A stretch of DNA of 64,000 nt. Origin: Agroathelia rolfsii. Its lineage: Eukaryota > Basidiomycota > Agaricomycetes > Amylocorticiales > Amylocorticiaceae. Below are positions 1 through 10,054 of this stretch, one piece after another. Location of the stretch: the NCBI GenBank assembly GCA_018343915.1, contig JABRWF010000001.1, forward strand, positions 744,001-808,000. The letters run 5' to 3'. A program made the translations under genes and the position numbers. A model generated the notes under the pieces. It was not told the DNA's origin and searched no databases. It saw only the letters and a program-made list of their open reading frames with translations. The first letter of the stretch is position 1. Every line of letters starts with the position of its first letter.

Positions 1-336
1 TGCCTTTGATAAAACTAGAAAATTGGCTATATATCAAGGCTTATACACTTGACTTTACCAAAAGGTACAACCTGCTTTATAAGCTTGCAGGTGGGCTGTA
101 AGGCTAGTTTTTATATATATGACTTGTTTGGTATTTTATAGATACCTATATGCTCCCATTGCTACCTGTTGTAATAGTATACTCAAATGTTCTACTTTGC
201 TTGAATTATGGTTAGTACTCTAGCTAATAGCTTCCTATGTGCTCTCTTTATGTCAAATAAAACCCTTAAGTACTTCTTACTGAGGATAGGTGGCTTAGCC
301 CTCTATAGTCTACATAATGTCTACAGGGACTTGTTA

Positions 337-520
337 TGATGAAATGCAAGCCTCAGACTAGTTCAGACACAGACTCAGTGGAGAATAGAATTCTACTTGT
401 CTTATATAGTGTTGTTATACAGAGTCAAATAGATAAGTAGCTACTACAAAATTTTGATGCTACTCTAGTCTGTAGTTACATAACTGTTACATATCACAAT
501 GTCATAAATTGTACCACAAT
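337..520. mobile_element. 184-bp insertion with 8-bp flanking duplication
   Basis: The A-like LTR is split here. ACTTGTTA occurs at 329-336 and again at 521-528, exactly where an uninterrupted LTR would read once. The inserted 184 bp begin TGATGAAATG and end ACCACAAT. An 8-bp duplication fits hAT-type insertion, but I see no convincing terminal inverted repeats. The segment AAGTAGCTACTACAAAA resembles part of the C-like LTRs at 894 and 16064, so a decayed LTR is the alternative. Confidence 0.55.
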
Positions 521-561
521 ACTTGTTACTGCCCTGGCCTAAATAAATAGGACTTGGTTAC

Positions 562-750
562 TATTGGAATAAATGGGATGAGAAAAATGACTTGTATTTT
601 TGGTAGATAAAATGTATTGGTTTTATACATATATGCTAATTATGAGATATAAGACAAAAGACTACAAAAGATACAAAAAGAACGATTGTTCTGACACATA
701 CAAAAGTACATACTATATTCATAGCTATGTATTGTTCTTATTATCCAACA
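562..750. mobile_element. Solo LTR, 189 bp, TSD GTTAC
   Basis: A 189-bp segment running from TATTGGAATAAAT to TTATCCAACA is flanked by GTTAC at 557-561 and 751-755. The ends resemble the TGTTGGAA...CCAACA termini common in copia-type LTRs, with the first G changed to A. Removing it rejoins the surrounding A-like LTR. It contains no coding sequence. Confidence 0.75.
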
Positions 751-864
751 GTTACATACAAATACCTCCTGGTTTATTAAGGACTTTAACTGGCTTATGC
801 CCTCTTATAATAGGGCCTATATATATGCTTACTAAGCTACCCTAAAGGCCTTACACTTAGAAAG

Positions 865-888
865 GGAGAGAGAGAGAGAGAGAGAGGA
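865..888. repeat. GA dinucleotide repeat
   Basis: A pure run of AG units sits at the same relative place as the shorter GA runs in other A and F LTRs, for example near 31340, 40700 and 53106. Confidence 0.9.
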
Positions 889-893
889 GATAT

Positions 894-1022
894 TGTTAAA
901 AAAGTGAATAAGCCAGTAATATATTAAAAGCAAGTTTGCATTATGCTTGTTATTATACTTGGATGTGGTATATAGATAAATGAATAAAGTAACTACTACA
1001 AAAATCCATAGCTATATACTAT
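894..1022. repeat. Family-C-like LTR fragment
   Basis: The stretch begins TGTTAAAAAAGTG and shares AAGCCAGTAAT, TTGCATTA-GCTTGT, TATACTTGGA and AAGTAACTACTACAAAAATCCATAGCT with 16064-16180. It is more distantly related to the 205-bp LTRs at 46589 and 47895. It lacks the far end of the LTR and no TSD is visible. Confidence 0.55.
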
Positions 1023-1252
1023 ATATCAAGAGCACACCTGCCTCTTGATTACTAAAACTCAACCAGTGCCTACAAAAACCTCTATAAGGTGCAAGGTAGC
1101 CTATAAGGGCTGTTTTACTTCTCCCAAGGCCTGGGATGCACAGGTGTACACTTCCTTGCACTATTATGACTTTTATGCAAAATTGAGTCTTCTTGTTACT
1201 AAGCTTTACTCTAAGTCTACTAGACTTTCAAGCAAGGTCTACAATTTAAACA
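1023..1252. repeat. Head of a diverged A-like LTR
   Basis: Starting near 1026, TATCAAGAGC followed by CTCTTGATTACTAAA, CAACC and CTATAAGGTGCAAGG parallels the head of family A LTRs, which read TGTCAAGGCTT, CTTGACTAATCC and TGTAAGGTACGAAGG. It stops at the Tc1 insertion, and no continuation is recognisable beyond 3892. Confidence 0.4.
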
Positions 1253-1254
1253 TA

Positions 1255-1465
1255 CACTGAGTGACAAAACCGTCTCAATGTTTGCATTTTTTACAATTTT
1301 TGATCTATATCTCCAGAAATAAAATACTTAAAATTATACTAAAAATACTCCTATTAAGTATACCATATCTGCTTTAAATCAAGCCATGGGTCATGTGATT
1401 TAGTCAATAAACCATAGAGTTATGTATTATTCTTTTAAGGGGTATCATTGAGACAGTTTTGTTGC
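1255..1465 (+). repeat. Left terminal inverted repeat of Tc1 copy 1
   Basis: This 211-bp arm matches 2665-3890 in reverse complement once the inserted LTR is removed. Each arm contains two related sites: the outer GTGACAAAACCGTCTCAATG, and near its inner end GCAACAAAACTGTCTCAATG read on the opposite strand. The two putative transposase-binding sites within one arm therefore face each other. Confidence 0.85.
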
Positions 1466-1496
1466 TGACATTTTCAAAATATAAATTTTATTAAAT

Positions 1497-2513
1497 TTAG
1501 TATCTAGTATATTCTCCTTTTGCTTTTATCACCTCTGCCACCCTTCTAGGCATACTCTCAATCAACTTTTGACAAACAGATACTGGAATAGCATCCCACT
1601 CCTTCTCTATCCTCTCCCAAAGCCCAGTAAGTGATGATGTAGGCTCATCATAGTCTGCCAGCTTTCTTTTGAGGTGATCCCATAGATGCTCAATAGGATT
1701 GAGGTCTGGGGAGTTAGCAGGCCACTCCATAACTTCCAATTCATGGTTTTCAAACCATTTCATGGCTAGTTTGCTCTTATGTTTAGGGTCATTATCCTGC
1801 TGAAATATAGTATTATTAGTATTTTTACCCTATAACTCCATACTATCCTGGAGTTCATCCTCTAAAATAGACACATAGACTTCTGAGTCCATTTTCCCAA
1901 TAATCCTGGTTGCATATCCAGCCCCATCCCATCCAAAACATCCCCACAACATAATGTTTCCACCACCAAACTTTTGTGTTCCCTGAACCAACCTATCACT
2001 AAGCCCTTCTCCCTTCTTTTTCCACACCCATTTCCTTCCATCAGACCCAATCCTATTGATCTTAGTCTCATCAGACCAGATCACCCTCTTCCAGTCCTCC
2101 AGAGTCCAGTGCTGGTGCTCAAGAGCAAAGTTTAATCTAGCCCTTTTATGATGAGGCTTAAGATTAGAACTTTTTTTCTTGGTTACAGCCTTTAAACCCT
2201 GCTCCCTTAGTCTCCTATGCATGGTTTGGGTAGACACAGACTCCCCAAGTGTGTTTTTAAGGGCTTTAGTCACATCCATAGCAGTATCAGCCTGACCAGA
2301 GCTAATAAGACAGATGGAATGGCATATAGCAGTAGAGGAAAGCTTAGAGGGACGGCCTCCTAAGCTTTTAGAAAGGTAGGGACAGTGTTTAGAACATATT
2401 CTGCTAACAGAAGAATGGGATACACCAGTAGCTTTAGCAATATCCCTAGCAGAATGATGTTTATTAAGCAAGCAGATAACATCAAGGACTTGTTGATTGG
2501 ATAAAGGTTTCAT
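1497..2513 (-). pseudogene. Tc1-type DDE transposase, one nonsense codon
   Basis: Reading on the minus strand from ATG at 2513, the first about 110 residues form the paired helix-turn-helix DNA-binding region (NQQVLDVI..., ARDIAKATGVSHSSVSRI). The catalytic domain follows: the first Asp lies in IWSDETKIN, the second in QQDNDPKH, and the Glu in SPDLNPIEHLWD about 34 residues later. That is the DD34E pattern of Tc1 transposases, which cut and paste the element at TA sites. The frame stops at a TAG near 1827-1829 after DSMEL, where copy 2 reads W (TGG), then runs open to 1497. With that one codon restored the length would be about 338 aa, normal for the family. The C-terminal part alone (88 aa) cannot work. 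Confidence 0.93.
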
Positions 2514-3153
2514 AGTAGTATAGAGATGATGGTGGTAGCAGTTTAAGAGTTGTTTGTGTTTATTTGTACTAAATAGGGGGTATTTAAATGTGTGGTAGCA
2601 CTGCTTACATAATTAGTATAGTATAACTTGTGTTTTACTATAAAAAGTATATTTCAATTAAGTGGCAACAAAACTGTCTCAATGATACCCCTTGAAAGAA
2701 TAATACATAACTCTATGGTTTATTGACCAAATCACATGACCTAGGGCTTGTTATGAGTTGGACATTTTTCGCCTTTTCTTTACGAACATGTACATATTTT
2801 TATTGTATTTTTACGATCTTTATTCATTGAGATATGGACGAAATACCTTGCAGGCAACATCTTGACGCACATGTGACTAGCTGTGTTAGCCCCACGTGAT
2901 AGGAGTGCTCGTGACAAGAGTATATTAGGAAGGTGGAGTCTAGATCATTCCTTTTCATCAAAAGGTCTAGGCTTAGGAACCAGGGTCATTCCGACCACTA
3001 TGCGATTACTAAGGAGTACTAGACTCATCACTCCGATTGGTTGCTCATCGGACTTAGTCACAAAGCACTGCCCCTGCATTATTATATGTTCCTGCTTACG
3101 AACCCCAGCTGCACACAGACCAACAAGGCTGCAAATGGGCCCTTTCATTTATG

Positions 3154-3211
3154 TATAAATACAAGCATGTAACCCTTACCTGAACCTTAGCTTCGACCTT
3201 CTTGCCTTCAG
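3154..3211 (+). promoter_or_regulatory. Family A LTR core promoter, self-primer and short exon 1
   Basis: TATAAATA at 3154-3161 lies 35 bp upstream of AGCTTCGACCT (3189-3199). That 11-mer is complementary to AGGTCGAAGCT, found two bases after the 5' LTR in family A elements E4 and E6. In Tf1-type self-priming the first 11 nt of the mRNA anneal to the primer-binding site, so 3189 is the predicted transcript start. 3189-3211 would be a 23-nt first exon ending CTTCAG. The start site is inferred. Confidence 0.65.
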
Positions 3212-3271
3212 GTAAGGGCACCCCCCCCTTGTATCCTTTACATAATAAACTAATATAACTCTCGCCTTCAG
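3212..3271 (+). other. Candidate mini-intron within family A LTR
   Basis: CAG|GTAAGG marks the left edge, ACTAAT at 3249-3254 is a good fungal branch site, and CTCGCCTTCAG|G closes it 18 nt after the branch adenosine. The 60-bp length fits basidiomycete introns. The 11 nt before the donor (CTTGCCTTCAG) nearly repeat the last 11 nt of the candidate intron. The same arrangement recurs in families B and F. No transcript evidence is available here. Confidence 0.5.
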
Positions 3272-3892
3272 GCTTGTTTGCCCTAGCCCACACCCCTACA
3301 CACATTCTCTCTACTATTTAGTATAAGGCCTTAACAGCATCTAAGTAGTGTATACGTAAGCCCTAGTATCAGAGGGCGGTTTAAGTCTTAAGTCCTCAAT
3401 ACAAGGAGGCACTGCGCATGACAACAAATCCAGTTCATTCTGGTCAAGGCAGTAACAAGTCCTTGCAGGGATTACGCAGACCACGGTGGGCTAAGCCGCC
3501 TGTCTTGAGTAAGAACTACCTAAAAAGACTATTTGACGCAAAGCAAAGTACATGGGAAGACTTTTGTCTAGAGTACCGACCACTAGCCTAGCAAAGTAGT
3601 CAATTAGGAGGACTATTACAAAGAGCAGCAACAGGAGCACGTGGGTCCCTGGTATATATCCAACCAAGTAACGCACATAAAACCCGGCCTTACGGCCCAC
3701 CTTCGTACCTTACAGAAGGTTGTGCTTGTTGGATTAGTCAAGCGCGCAAGCCTTGATAGGGCTTAATTTAAAGCAGATATGGTATACTTGATAGGAGTAT
3801 TTTTAGTATAATTTTAAGTATTTTATTTCTGGAGATATAGATCAAAAATTGTAAAAAATGCAAACATTGAGACGGTTTTGTCACTCAGTGTA

Positions 3893-4295
3893 AGTTATCT
3901 GTAAAATGCTAATGCCAATATTAACTATAGGAATAACGAGTATAGGAAAGAAAATAAGGAAATATAACAAGGTACTCACACTTTAGTTTATTATAATGAA
4001 CTAAAGTGTATTAAAGAAGAAAACAATGGAGGAATAGATGCATTGGTTATATAATACTAGAAGTAAAATAATATGTACTATATTCATATGAAATTAGAGT
4101 AAAGGAGTAAAAGAATAAACATGATGAAATAAAATAGAACACAAGCATGATTAGCATATATAAACAGTACAGTCTATACTGCTTATATCACAATATTATC
4201 TTGTGTATGTTATTAGGTATGCAATATATCTTAACTGTAATGGATGTAGGGCAGAGCCTTTGTCCACTTTAAGCACTAAGCTTGATGGTGTTTGT
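3893..4295. other. Unassigned AT-rich stretch
   Basis: I see no coding frame, LTR or terminal repeat. It contains a perfect 11-bp inverted repeat, ACACTTTAGTT at 3978-3988 and AACTAAAGTGT at 3999-4009, with a 10-bp spacer. It may be the only non-LTR flank of Tc1 copy 1. Confidence 0.5.
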
Positions 4296-4732
4296 TGTTA
4301 TGAGATAGTATTTTTCGCCAATTTTTTGGTTATTTTTCTGTATTATTTAGACAAGTACTTCTTTAGTTATGATATTTTCTTTCTATTTCCTTTATTTTCC
4401 TTATAAAAATTATCCTTTAGGGTGTGGACTATAGGCAGTATAGTAGTTATGTAATTGGCCCCTATATATTCCAATCTGCATGTCACAGGAGTAATCTCAG
4501 GGCTATGCAAACTTCTATTTCCTTATTATGCATAGCCTGAGGAATACAGCCTTCCTATCCCTGATCAATTCCTAATGGTTACCAGTACCAGTCCAGAAAT
4601 GGACCTCTACATAGATGCCTAGTGGAGTTAGAACAAGTGATCTTCCTCTACATTGCCACAATTAATACTTCTAACTCCCTCTATGCATAGACCACTAAGG
4701 CTATGCATAGACTATTCCAAAATAGTATAAAT
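4296..4732 (+). repeat. Family F LTR, truncated
   Basis: Begins TGTTATGAGATAG and parallels the complete F LTR at 50022 (TTTTTCG, TTATCATATTTTC, GGAGTAATCTC, AATAGTATAAAT). It is strongly C-to-T decayed. It is cut exactly where a D LTR begins at 4733; its remaining half is not found to the right. Confidence 0.8.
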
Positions 4733-5189
4733 TGTCAAGAGCTGCCTTTGCAGCTAGCTCGGGTAGTGCGGCGATGCCCCTGGGGTGCTAACTGCTAAGC
4801 GACTCACTGCCAGATGGCAGCTCTGTGGGTTTGTGGAGTTGCCTCTTTGAAATCTTGGGGCTTGCAGCAATACGGGTGATGCGGCAAGCAGGCACGGTGT
4901 ATGGCAAGTTGAACGGGTGTTCCAGCAAGATCATGCGTAGATAGAGAGATCAAGCAGGAGACAAGAAACAGAACAAGATACTCTAGGACACTCGAGTCCA
5001 TAGGTTGACTGCTGGCTATGCAGCGGGTATAGGGCTTGTTTAGGGCTAAACACACTTAATTTTCCGACTACTGTAACTACTACATCAGGTACAGTATATA
5101 TATACAAAGTACAGTAGTCATGAAAATGATAAATAAAGAAATAGATGAAAGACAATAGAGACAATAAGTAATAGCGCGTGCCGCGCGCT
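4733..5189. repeat. Family D LTR, truncated
   Basis: Begins TGTCAAGAGCTGCC and follows the complete D copies at 25845 and 54969 through TTAATTTTCCGACTACTGTA to GCGCGTGCCGCGCGCT. It is interrupted by an A LTR at 5190. The missing end (GGTAGTTGTGCCACG...) does not reappear on the far side of element E1. Confidence 0.88.
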
Positions 5190-5460
5190 TGTTATAAGTT
5201 GGACAATTTTCGCATTTTCTTTACGAACTTGTACATATTTTTATTGTATTTTTACGATTTTTATTCATTGAGATATGGACAAAATACCTTGCAGGCGACA
5301 TCTTGATGCACGTGTGACTGGCTGTGTTAGCCCCACGTGACAGGAGTGCTCATGACAAGAGTATATTAGGAAGGCAGAGTCTAGATTATTCCTTTTCACC
5401 AAAAGGTCTAGACTCAGGAACTAGGGTCATTCCAATCACTGTGCAATTACTAAGGAGTAC
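5190..5460 (+). repeat. Family A LTR, truncated by E1
   Basis: Reads TGTTATAAGTTGGAC to TAAGGAGTAC, the first 271 bp of a plus-sense A LTR, then stops at the first base of E1. The expected continuation (TAGACTCATCACTCC) is absent beyond E1. Confidence 0.88.
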
Positions 5461-6477
5461 TGTCAAGGCTTATGCACTTGACTTTACCAAAAGACACAAC
5501 CCACTTGTAAGGTGTGTGGGCGGGCTGTAAAGCCGGGTTTTATGTGTACGACTTGTTTGGTAATTTTATTCAGACACCCATGTGCTCCCATTGCTACCTT
5601 TTGTAATAGTATACTTATAATCCCTACTTTGCTAAGATCGTGGTCGGTACTCTAGCCAGGGGCTTCCTGTGTACTCTCTTTGCGTCAAATAGGTTTTAGA
5701 AGTATTTCTTACTGAGGATAGGCAGCTTAGCCCTCCGTGGTCTACGTAATGTCTGCTAGGACTTATTACTGCCTAGGCCTAAATGAATAGGGCTTTGTAT
5801 CATGCGCAAGTGCCTCTATGTATTGAGGACTTATGGACTTATTGCCTCCTGGTACTAAGGCCTACTTATACACTTACTAAGCTGCCCTATAGGCCTTACA
5901 CTTAATAAGGAAAGGGGGGAAAGGGTAAAGAGGGGGAGTGGGCTAGGACGGATATAAGCCTGAAGGCGAAATATATTAGCTTTTATGTAAGTAAACAAGA
6001 GGGGAGGCGCCCTTACCTGAAGGCAAAAAGGTCGAAGCTAAGGTTCAGGTAAGGGCTACATGCTTGTATTTATACATAAAATGAAGGGCCTGTGCGCAGC
6101 CCTGATGGTCTGTGCGCAACGGGGTTCGTAAGCAGAAATGACTAGAATGCAGGGGCAGTGCTTTGTTCCTAAGTCCAATGAGCAACCGATTGGAATGATG
6201 AGTCTAGTACTCCTTAGTAATCACACAGTGATCGGAACGACCCTGGTTCCTGAGTCTAGACCTTTTGATGAAAAAGAATAGTCTAGACTCCGCCTTCCTA
6301 ATATACTCTTGTCATGAGCACTCCTGTCACGTGGGGCTAACACAGCCAGTCACACACGCATCAAGATGTCGCCTGCAAGGTATTTCATTCATATCTTAAT
6401 AAATAAAAATCGTAAAAATACAAGAAAAATATATACATGTTCGTAAGAAAACAGCGAAAAATATCCAACTTATAACA
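5461..6477 (-). repeat. E1 3' LTR
   Basis: Starts TGTCAAGGCTTATGC and ends ACTTATAACA on the plus strand. It pairs with 11959-12975, has the same 1017-bp length, and differs from it mainly by transitions. Confidence 0.93.
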
Positions 6478-9400
6478 TTACCCCCTTCTCAAGGGAGTTA
6501 CTCCGGAACTTCCCTAGTTCCCATCCTGCGTTTTCTTTCATAGTTGTTTCCATATAATTTTCTATTGGCCGAAAAGGTAATTCCCCAAAGACTGCAGCGT
6601 TCAAGCGTTTAGGTGCATTGGGATGCTTCTTATGGAAATCTCGTATTCTCGCCTTGGCGTGTGTCAAGTTGTCAGCAGGTTCCCAATTATCCTCTCCAGG
6701 AGCATTCTTCCAACTGACCAGGTATTTAAGCCATTTGGGTCATCCAGAAATCCTAGAATCCTTGATTTTATCGACCTCCCATTCTTCTTCTCCTTCTACT
6801 TCTACGGGTTCTGGTGGGGGTTGGTCTCGTTCAGATGGTTTGTGTGCGGATAGCAGGGAAACGTGGAAGACGTCATAGATAGACCATGTGCGAGGAATCT
6901 TTAGACGATACCCAAGAGGACCAATCCTTTCTAGGATTTCGTAAGGTCCAGCAAATTTGGCAGATAGTTTCCTTGTTGGTTGAGATGTCTTTAGGTTTTC
7001 TGTAGACAACCAGACCTTGTCGCCCTTTTGCCATTGAGGTGATTCTCGAATATGTTTGTCAAAGGATTCCTTCATTTTTTGGGCCGCCAGGTTGAGGGCA
7101 GATGAGGCATTGGCTTGAGCATCAGAGATCACATGTAACTAATCTTCTACTGCAGGGGTTTTGAAGATGCCAGATAAGGAGAAATCCATTCGTGGGTCAA
7201 ATCTATAGTTCATCCTGAAGGGTGACATTTTGGTAGCAGAGTGCTGTCAATTATTCAGGGCGAATTCGGCGGAAGGAAGTAATCGGGCCTAGTCATCCTG
7301 TCGATGTGACACAAAGAATCTGAGATAAGCTTCTAGCTCTTGGTTAACTCGCTCTGATTGTCCGTCGGTCTGGGGGTGATATGCCGTGAACATAGCTGTA
7401 GTGATACCAAGATGCTTGTGCACTTCCCTCATTACTTTGCTGGCAAATTGGGGACCCCTATCTAAGGTTATCCTGGAAGGTAACCCATGAAGCTTGAATA
7501 CTTGTGACCACAGTAGCTCTGCTGTTCCGATGGCATTGATCTTCTCCGTGGTCGGGATTATATGGGTTATCTTTGAGAAGCGGTCTACTACGACGAGGAT
7601 GCTATTATACCCTTGTGAGTCTGGGAGCTTAACTATCATGTCCATGGTGATGTGGTCCCATGGTCTAGCGGGCGTCGGTAGAGGTTCAAGCGGACCGAAG
7701 GCAGGTAAATGAGAGGATTTATTCTGGATACAGACTTGGCAGGTTTCTACATATTTGTTTACTGCCTTTGTCATTCCAGGCCACCAGTAATTGCGCGAGA
7801 CCAATTCGAGAGTTTTGTGTTGGCCAGGATGACCGCTGAGCAAGCTGTCATGGTACATAGGGATGACCTGGGTTTGAATTTCCTTGTCCGCGGGTACATA
7901 GACCTTGCCTTGCCGTAAAATGATCCCATTCTCTTGGTTCCATTCTTCCAGACCCTTCTGAAGCTTGACTGGTCCTAAGTCTTTTACCAAACAAAGCGCC
8001 TCTGCAACCTCTGCTTCAGGGGAAGCATTCCGGATTTTCTTGAGCAGCTCGGATTCTCCTTCCATTAGGACATGACCTCGTCAAGCAGCATTGATCCAGA
8101 ATAACTTGGGATCGAGCAGTACTACATCATGATTGTCTTCTGTGTCAGCAACCTGGAGATCAGGGTGTCAGGATAGTGCATCAGCCTTGCCATTTTCAGC
8201 ACCCTTCTGGTAATGGATGCGGAAGTTGAAATCTGCTAGGAAGAGGGACCAACAAGCTTGTTGGCGGGTAAGATTGCAGGCTGTCGTCCAGTATTTGAGG
8301 TTCTTATGGTCCGTCCAGATTTCAAAAGGTTCAGGTAAGCCTTGTAGTAGGTGACGCCAATGGTCAAGAGCGCGGATGACTCCTAGCATCTCTTTGTCCC
8401 AGATGTCGTAGTTCCTTTCTGCATCATTCATGGACTGGGACAAGAAAGCAATGGGATGCCAGGCACCAGATTTGTCTTTTTGGCTGAGGACTGCTCTAGT
8501 GGCATAAGAGGAGGCATCTGTTTCTACTTGGGTTAGGGCCTTTTGATCATAGGAACGTAACACTGGAGTGGTGCTAAAAGCTTTCTTAAGGTTATCAAAA
8601 CTTTCCTGCTCTTCTAGACCCCAAGTCCAGTCGACCTTGCCCATAAGACGGTCTAGGGGCTTACAGATCTTTCCGAAATCGTGAATGAAACGCCTATAGT
8701 AATTGGCTAGCCCCCAAAACTTGTGGACCTCCTTCACATTCTTAGGAGTTGGCCAATCTAGGATGGGTTTGACCTTTTCGGGATCCATGCCGACTTGTCG
8801 GTAGGAGACAATGAAGCCCAGGATATTGACCTCGGGTTTTTCAACCTCAAACTTATCCAAATTGCCATATAGGTTATGTTCCCATAGAATGGATAGGACT
8901 TCTTATGTGACTTTACGTAACTTCTCCTTGGTTTTGGCTCCAATGATGACATCATCAATGTAGACCCTAACAAAGCCCAGTTGAACCAATCGAAGAAGGA
9001 TATTGTCCATTAATGCTTGCATAGAAGACAGGGCATTACAGAGACCAAATGGCATGACTAGAGGTTCGAAGAGACCACGTAATGTAATGAAGGCTGCCTT
9101 TCGTTCATCTCCTTCCCTGATGCAGATGTTGTTGAATCCAGCCCTGAGGTCGATCTTAGTGAACCATCGGAATTGGGTCATGTGTTCCACTATTTCAGAA
9201 ATCAGGGGAAGGGGGTACGCATTTTTGACAGTTTGTTCATTAAGGGCTCAGTAGTCCTGAACAGGACGAAGTTTGCTATTCTTCTTTGGGACGAAAAACA
9301 TGGGGGCAGCAAATTCGCTTTCAGATTTGCAGATATACCCCTTGACCAGGTTATCATTGATCCATTTGTTGAGTGTGTCAGTCTCGTTGCTGCTGAGGGG

Positions 9401-10054
9401 GTATACACGCCCTCGTCTGAGCTTGGTTTCATCAAGCAACTCAATTTTATGGTCAGATGACTTGTGGCTAGGTAGTCTACTCGCCTCTTCCTTGGAGAAT
9501 ACATCAGCGAAGTCCTCATATCCTGGTGGCATGGTGCTAGCGGCCTGTACAACTTCCTTTTCAGGTAAGAAAGTAACCTCTGCAGATTTCCAATCAATTA
9601 CAGGGTTTTCAAGACGTAGCCAGTCAATTCCAAGGATTACATCCTCTTGGCCAATATCTACTACACAAAGTGGCAAGTATTTTCTTTCGGAACCAATCGT
9701 GGTGTCAAGGATTGCAACGGATTCGATCTTTCCTATCTGATTTGCAGAGTTATCTATATTATACAAGGGGATAGCTTGGGGTAATTTTTTTGTGGGGATT
9801 TTGTGCTTTTCTACGTATCAATAATTTACAAAAGAGGAAGAGGCACCTGAATCAATCATAGCAAAAGTGGAAAAATTTCTAAAAGGTCCATGGAACATAA
9901 TGGGGACCTTGAGGTGCTGTCCATTCGCACCAGCAAGGGAGAAATAAGAAGAAGAAGAAATAGAAATGTTGTTACATGATGATAGAGAAGAGAAACGATT
10001 TTGAACATATTGGTCAGACTGAATAGCCCTTTCAGCTGACCTCAAGAAAAACCC
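6470..10054 (-). pseudogene. E1 pol: protease, RT, RNase H, integrase, chromodomain (decayed)
   Basis: Pol lies minus-one relative to gag, beginning at the slippery site 10048-10054. Domains in order: aspartic protease (IDSGASSSF near 9850), reverse transcriptase (catalytic YIDD near 8955), RNase H (ETDASSYAT near 8520; DHKNLKYW near 8300), integrase (zinc-binding HDSLLSGHPGQHKT and CQVCIQNK near 7730-7850; core DRFSK, LDRGPQF and HPQTDGQSERVNQE at 7340-7600), and a C-terminal chromodomain-like segment upstream of 6700 ending HPNAPKR. The frame is broken by at least eight stops (near 9815, 9247, 8905, 8170, 8080, 7290, 7247 and 7140), largely R (CGA) to TGA and W (TGG) to TAG. The last codons read through the polypurine tract and stop inside the LTR at 6470. 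Confidence 0.92.

Larger units (their letters stand above)
32..893 (-). repeat. Decayed family-A-like LTR (fragment)
   Basis: This stretch starts TATCAAGGC and follows the family A LTR in order: the CTTGACTTTACC segment, the CTACTTTGCTTG segment, GGCTTAGCCCTC, and the GGCCTTACACTTAG plus GA-repeat segment. It is more AT-rich and diverged than the other copies. It is interrupted at 337-520 and 562-750 and cut off on the right by a family-C-like LTR near 894. The promoter half of the LTR is missing. Homology was judged by eye, so the outer limits are approximate. Confidence 0.7.
2749..3758 (+). mobile_element. Family A solo LTR in Tc1 copy 1, TSD GGGCT
   Basis: A 1010-bp LTR starts TGTTATGAGTTGGAC, ends AAGCCTTGATA, and is flanked by GGGCT at 2744-2748 and 3759-3763. 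Tc1 copy 2 has the unoccupied site (CTAGGGCTCAATTT near 54648), so the insertion point is confirmed inside the window. A single LTR with a matching TSD is the usual product of LTR-LTR recombination that removes the internal region. The last dinucleotide pair is TA instead of CA, consistent with one C to T change. Confidence 0.95.
1255..3890 (-). mobile_element. Tc1/mariner transposon, copy 1 (split by a solo LTR)
   Basis: The element starts CACTGAGTGAC, ends GTCACTCAGTG, and is flanked by TA at 1253-1254 and 3891-3892, the target duplication of the Tc1/mariner superfamily. Without the 1010-bp LTR and its 5-bp duplication it is 1621 bp, identical in length to copy 2 at 53159-54779. Its 211-bp terminal inverted repeats lie at 1255-1465 and 2665-3890, the right one interrupted. 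It carries one transposase gene on the minus strand with a single visible nonsense codon, so it is non-autonomous now but decayed less than copy 2. Confidence 0.95.

Noticed and set aside
2883..3158. Recurring frames starting MLAPRDRSA in many places
   Set aside because: They lie entirely inside family A LTRs, appear only because the LTR is repeated, and show no coding constraint.
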